Below are positions 7,341 through 10,482 of a stretch of 10,482 nt of DNA, one piece after another. A program made the position numbers and the translations under genes. The notes beneath the pieces were generated by a model. That model was not told the DNA's origin. It worked only from the letters and a program-made list of their open reading frames with translations, and ran no database searches. Origin of the DNA: Flavobacterium psychrophilum (GTDB lineage: Bacteria; Bacteroidota; Bacteroidia; Flavobacteriales; Flavobacteriaceae); the NCBI GenBank assembly GCA_945897545.1, contig CAMDGJ010000089.1:1-10482 (forward strand), in the 5' to 3' direction. The number at the start of each line of letters is the position of its first letter. Position 1 is the first letter of the stretch.

Positions 7341-8825
7341 ATGAAAAACAAAACCATTAAAAGAAAAATATTACTATTAATTTTTCCAATTGCCTTTATC
7401 CTTTTAAGCACCGTGTTCAATCCAAGCACCGTAAATCCAAATATTGGCATCATGCTAGGCATTGCGATATGGATGCTTGGGTGGTGGGTTACCGAAGTAG
7501 TGCCTATAGCGATAACCTCTTTATTGCCTATTCTATTATTTCCATTGACAGGAATCATTAGTGGCGAAGAAATCTCCAAAGTTTATTTCAATGAAGTAAT
7601 ATTTTTGTATATCGGTGGTTTTTTGTTGGCACTATCAATAGAAAAATGGGAAGTACACAAAAGAATTGCCGCACGTACCTTAATGATTTTTGGGCAAGGC
7701 ACTTTTCAAATTTTAGCAGGATTCATGCTGGTTACTTCTTTACTTTCATGGTGGATGTCCAATACCTCTATTGCGCTATTAATGCTGCCTATCGGAATTT
7801 CTGTAATAGAAAAATTAACAGAAATTTATGGCGAAAAAGAATTGGGGAGATTTAAAACGGGCTTGCTTCTTGGAATCGCTTATGCAAGTTCGATAGGTGG
7901 AATGGCAACTTTGATTGGATCGCCTACCAATTTAGTTTTTTTAAAAACATATGAGGCTCACTTTAAAAATGGACCCACAATCAATTTTGCCAATTGGATG
8001 TTTTTTGCTTTTCCTATTTATATCATTTTATTGATTGTTGCTTTTTTAATATTATATTTCTTTTTTAAACCTAAGAAAAAATTGGAGATTATTGACAACA
8101 CTTTTTTCCAAATAGAAAACATGAAACTTGGCAAAATTACCTACGAACAAAAAGTAGTTTTGTACGTCTTTTTTCTATTTGCCATGTTAATGATTTTTAG
8201 GGCAGACATTGCCGTTGGATCATTCCGAATTCCGGGATGGAGTAATCTGTTTTCAAAATCATATTATATTATTGATGCTGTTGTAGCGGCTTTTATTAGT
8301 GTTTTGCTTTTTATTATTCCTTCAAAAAATATTCCTAATAGTACCATGATGGATTGGAATACAGCCAGTAGAATCCCATGGGGAATCATATTACTCTTTG
8401 GCGGTGGTTTTGCACTTGAAAAAGGATTTGAAGTTTCAGGATTAACACTTTGGTTTGCATCAAAGATTGATTTACTTTCTGGAAATCATATAATAGTTAT
8501 CATACTAGCTGCCTGCTTTATCGCTTTATTGATGACCCAGTTAGTTGCAAATGTAACGGTAGTTCAAGCCCTGTTACCATTATGCGTAGCATTATCCATT
8601 TCACTTAAAATCAATCCGTTATATTTGATGTTGCCTATTACATTTAGTGCTTCCGCTGCATTTATGCTGCCCATATCCACTCCTCCTAATGCTATTCTTT
8701 TGGCTACAAGTCAAATAAAAATGAAAGAAATGCTTTTGCCAGGATTTATACTAGTTGTTGTATCAGGCTTGGTCATTAGTGTAGCGATGTATTATTGGGG
8801 AAGTTATGTTTTTGGTATAAAATAA
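7341..8825 (+). CDS. DASS/SLC13-family anion permease
   Basis: An inner-membrane transporter of 494 residues with about 11-13 hydrophobic segments. This family (DASS, with CitT, VcINDY and NaDC relatives) carries dicarboxylates, citrate or inorganic anions, often with sodium. The first repeat has the SNT motif at 140-142 (WWMSNTSIALLMLP) and GSPTNL at 193-198. The second has the WGIILLFGGGFAL helix at about 347-359, and STPPN at 446-450. The second SNT position reads ANV (403-405): Asn404 is kept but Ser and Thr are lost, which may alter cation or substrate binding. No TrkA-C or other regulatory domain is present. It follows the lipoprotein hydrolase by 12 bases and is probably cotranscribed. 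An organic-anion substrate released by the hydrolases is the most attractive idea but is inferred only from context. Confidence 0.93.
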   Translation: MKNKTIKRKILLLIFPIAFILLSTVFNPSTVNPNIGIMLGIAIWMLGWWVTEVVPIAITSLLPILLFPLTGIISGEEISKVYFNEVIFLYIGGFLLALSIEKWEVHKRIAARTLMIFGQGTFQILAGFMLVTSLLSWWMSNTSIALLMLPIGISVIEKLTEIYGEKELGRFKTGLLLGIAYASSIGGMATLIGSPTNLVFLKTYEAHFKNGPTINFANWMFFAFPIYIILLIVAFLILYFFFKPKKKLEIIDNTFFQIENMKLGKITYEQKVVLYVFFLFAMLMIFRADIAVGSFRIPGWSNLFSKSYYIIDAVVAAFISVLLFIIPSKNIPNSTMMDWNTASRIPWGIILLFGGGFALEKGFEVSGLTLWFASKIDLLSGNHIIVIILAACFIALLMTQLVANVTVVQALLPLCVALSISLKINPLYLMLPITFSASAAFMLPISTPPNAILLATSQIKMKEMLLPGFILVVVSGLVISVAMYYWGSYVFGIK

Positions 8826-9078
8826 GAAGTTTCCGTTTAATTCATAAAAGCTAAATTTAGGAATCGCTTAGCAAAAGTAGATTCGTCGGTGAAATGTAAA
8901 TAGATATTTTAAAAACATTTGAGTAAATAAACTAAATAACTATTTAAATTTTAGATATTAGAATTTTTATGAGATTATTTTTTAATAGTCAAGGAAAGTT
9001 TTAAAAGAATAATCGCCTCATTTTTGAATAAATTTAAAGAAGAATTGCTAAAAAAACAATCAAATAAAAATACAGCAG
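8826..9078. other. Intergenic region between convergent genes
   Basis: This A/T-rich stretch separates the permease and trmN6 genes, which converge. Apart from the hairpin at 8970-9025 I see no gene, promoter or repeat. GCTAA at 8850-8854 and TTAGC at 8868-8872 form only a five-base inverted repeat without a following T-run. A GCAGT-T-ACTGC palindrome overlaps the trmN6 stop at 9075-9085. Confidence 0.6.
8970..9025 (+). terminator. Candidate intrinsic terminator of the hydrolase-permease operon
   Basis: Arms at 8973-8985 and 9001-9014 pair over 13 bases with one bulged G (9007). Outer TGA/TCA pairs at 8970-8972 and 9018-9020 extend them after a three-base bulge. The loop is 15 bases, and TTTTT follows at 9021-9025 on the plus strand. 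The hairpin lies about 145 bases beyond the permease stop. The stem is almost all A-T, so it is weaker than a typical terminator. Confidence 0.4.
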
Positions 9079-9795
9079 TTACTGCATCTTAAAATAAAAA
9101 TCCTTCGTCAAGGCGATATATTCTAGAGTATAAATATGCCGTGAGGTTTCGATGATTAATTCATCAACAAGAAAGTTGGAGACTTGGTTTCGGCTAAAAG
9201 CCAATAAACTGCGTTTGGTTTCAGTAATTGGAGTTCCTTTTACGCGAGTGATTTTTAAGGGAAATAATTCCAGTTCTTTGGCTAAAGCCAAGAAAGTTGA
9301 CTCTTCTTTAAAAGGAATAATGACGGAAAAAATCCCGTTTTCAGAAAGCAACAAAGCCGCTGCTTCAATTAAATCCCCAAAAGGCATGGCGTCTTGAAAA
9401 CGTGCTAAATCGCGTTGTTCATTATTAGATTTGTAGTCTTCAGTATAAAAAGGCGGATTCGAAACAATTAAATCATACTCTTCCTCGGGTTCTTTAACAA
9501 ATTCGTCCAAAGCAGCGTGAAAACAAAACAAACGGTCATTCCAAGTAGAGTTTTCAAAATTATCTGTGGCTTGTTCATAAGCATTTTCGTCGATTTCCAG
9601 AGCGTCAATTTGGCTTGCAGAACTTCTTTGAGCCAACATTAAAGCGACTATTCCTGTACCAGTTCCAATATCTAAAATACTAAACGGATTGTTTTCGATA
9701 GGAGTCCAAGCTCCAAGTAAAACGCCATCAGTGCCAATTTTCATTGCCGTTTCGTCTTGTTCAACAGAAAATTGTTTGAATTGGAATTTTGACAA
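9079..9795 (-). CDS. trmN6: tRNA1(Val) (adenine(37)-N6)-methyltransferase
   Basis: 238 residues. It is a cytoplasmic class I SAM-dependent methyltransferase of the YfiC/TrmN6 family that modifies A37 of tRNA1(Val). Motif I LDIGTGTGI lies at 41-49, the acidic SAM-ribose region ALEIDENA at about 65-72, and the catalytic N6-adenine motif NPPFY at 113-117. The start codon is TTG at 9795. The N-terminus FQFKQFSVEQDETAMKIGTDG aligns without a gap to the region before motif I in E. coli YfiC, and the next in-frame Met (residue 18) would cut into that conserved block, so the TTG (or an even rarer codon just upstream) is needed. It lies downstream of rimM in the same direction but is separated by a strong hairpin, so it may depend on its own promoter or on readthrough. 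Confidence 0.93.
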   Translation of the reverse strand: MSKFQFKQFSVEQDETAMKIGTDGVLLGAWTPIENNPFSILDIGTGTGIVALMLAQRSSASQIDALEIDENAYEQATDNFENSTWNDRLFCFHAALDEFVKEPEEEYDLIVSNPPFYTEDYKSNNEQRDLARFQDAMPFGDLIEAAALLLSENGIFSVIIPFKEESTFLALAKELELFPLKITRVKGTPITETKRSLLAFSRNQVSNFLVDELIIETSRHIYTLEYIALTKDFYFKMQ

Positions 9796-9816
9796 AATGC
9801 AGATTTTAGAAAATTA

Positions 9817-9880
9817 AACCATTAAGAAAATAAGGGAATTAAGAAAAAAAAACTTAATGAACCTTAATTTCTTAATGGTT
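9817..9880 (-). terminator. Long imperfect hairpin after rimM, probable terminator or dispersed palindromic element
   Basis: Arms at 9817-9835 and 9862-9880 (19 bases each) are complementary with one mismatch; the outermost 13 bases match perfectly. A second stem, ATTAAG 9838-9843 with CTTAAT 9853-9858, closes on a run of nine A (nine T on the minus strand). It starts 13 bases past the rimM stop and ends just before the trmN6 start, with T-rich sequence on its minus-strand exit side. The TTAAG core occurs in all four arms. Such palindromes could be a dispersed flavobacterial intergenic element as well as a terminator. Confidence 0.6.
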
Positions 9881-9892
9881 CAAAAAAGTAAT

Positions 9893-10414
9893 TTAAAGGT
9901 ACATTTCTATCAGTCCTTCCGGTAAATCCATCACGACTTTTTTGTTTTCCCTGTCAATTTTTATAAGGAAATGGTCAATCATTGGGATTAGGATTTCCAC
10001 TTCTCCGTTCAAAACTTCGAATAGTGGTTGAGCGGTAGAATCGTTTACAGATTGGATTTTTCCAACAACACCAAGACGTTTGTCTTCGACTTCAAAACCT
10101 ATTACTTCGTGAAAGTAGAATTTATTACCAGTAAGTTTTGGTAACATTTTCAATGGAAGGTATAAATCGTTACCTAAAAGTGCATCAGCTTCTTCATTAT
10201 TTACGTCTTCAAAACGAATGCGAAGAAAGTCGTTTTTATGAAGCGAACTACTTTCAATAAAAAAAGGAACCAAGTGTTTGTTACATTCAACAAACACTGA
10301 TTCCAAGTTTTCGTATAACTCAGGTTCGTCCGTATCTAAATAGGCAAGAACTTCCCCTTTGAAACTAAATTTTTTTGCGATTTTACCTAAATAGAAACAA
10401 TCCTCTTTACGCAT
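9893..10414 (-). CDS. rimM: Ribosome maturation factor RimM
   Basis: 173 residues, normal family length. RimM assists late 30S subunit assembly and binds ribosomal protein S19. The N-terminal RimM beta-barrel covers about 1-90 (FYLGKIAKKFSFKGEVLAYLDTD, with the family's G-K-x-H/K-G-x-KGEV-like opening), and the PRC-barrel domain covers about 98-172 (FHEVIGFEVED, GKIQSVNDS, PLFEVLNGEVEILIPM). It starts at ATG 10414, 15 bases after the stop of rpsP, with an AGAAGG Shine-Dalgarno-like sequence in the gap, so the two are an operon, as in many bacteria. The hairpin at 9817-9880 follows its stop. Confidence 0.96.
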   Translation of the reverse strand: MRKEDCFYLGKIAKKFSFKGEVLAYLDTDEPELYENLESVFVECNKHLVPFFIESSSLHKNDFLRIRFEDVNNEEADALLGNDLYLPLKMLPKLTGNKFYFHEVIGFEVEDKRLGVVGKIQSVNDSTAQPLFEVLNGEVEILIPMIDHFLIKIDRENKKVVMDLPEGLIEMYL

Positions 10415-10429
10415 TTTCGCCTTCTAAAA

Positions 10430-10482
10430 TTATGCTTCTGGTGTTTCCTCAGTAGCAGGAGCTTCTTCAGTTGCAGCTTCAA
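10430..10482 (-). CDS. rpsP: 30S ribosomal protein S16, C-terminal end (5' part outside window)
   Basis: Only the last 17 codons are visible. They read EAATEEAPATEETPEA before a TAA stop, preceded by a partial codon. Many Bacteroidota S16 proteins carry such an Ala/Glu/Thr/Pro-rich tail beyond the ribosomal core. The identification rests on this tail and on the position directly upstream of rimM in the same direction; no part of the conserved S16 fold is in the window. Confidence 0.75.
   Translation of the reverse strand, partial: EAATEEAPATEETPEA

Noticed and set aside
7310..7579. Minus-strand open frame over the permease start
   Set aside because: It is antisense to clear DASS transmembrane coding sequence, and its hydrophobic stretches simply mirror it.
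8850..8872. GCTAA/TTAGC inverted repeat after the permease as terminator
   Set aside because: The stem is only five bases with a long loop and no T-run; the hairpin at 8970-9025 is a better candidate.
9075..9085. GCAGT-T-ACTGC palindrome at the end of trmN6, as a further regulator site or terminator
   Set aside because: It overlaps the stop codon of trmN6, can form only a four-base stem, and is far from any promoter. It shows that the TGCAGTA string also arises by chance.

Overview
The window looks like a chromosome segment of a Bacteroidota bacterium, most probably Flavobacterium or a close relative. The evidence is the low GC content, the A/T-rich leaders without strong Shine-Dalgarno sequences, TAnnTTTG-type -7 boxes, a LytS/LytTR regulator pair, a very long secreted multidomain protein of flavobacterial style, and an rpsP-rimM-trmN6 housekeeping block. 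The species assignment is an inference.

Layout. Positions 1-4303 (minus) hold the first 1434 codons of a giant secreted protein that runs off the left edge. I read its frame codon by codon and found no stop. It has a signal peptide, a glycine-rich domain, two Ig-like beta domains, a Fn3-like domain, a complete alpha/beta-hydrolase domain, a carbohydrate-binding-like jelly roll, a second Fn3 and the start of a repetitive beta-rich region. Positions 4429-6179 (minus) hold a translationally coupled LytTR response regulator and LytS-type histidine kinase (ATGA overlap, kinase first). Diverging from the kinase on the plus strand are a lipoprotein alpha/beta hydrolase (6420-7328) and, 12 bases later, a DASS/SLC13 anion permease (7341-8825), followed by a candidate terminator. 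The right end is the core block on the minus strand: rpsP tail, rimM, a long hairpin, then trmN6 starting at a TTG codon.

Main result. The lipoprotein hydrolase and the hydrolase domain inside the giant protein are close paralogues. About half of the residues are identical by eye over roughly 100 positions, and the presumed oxyanion-loop, Ser, Asp and His positions have nearly the same spacing (92, 68/69, 55/56 residues). They flank a two-component system on both sides. The divergent promoter region carries two TTTGCAGT direct repeats exactly 21 bp apart, the two-helical-turn geometry expected for LytTR-domain dimers; a related but weaker TGCAGT pair lies upstream of the giant gene. I propose an undescribed regulated module: an extracellular and a lipid-anchored esterase of one family release an organic anion that the DASS permease imports, under control of the LytS/LytTR pair. 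The substrate is unknown, and the regulatory link is inferred from sequence only.
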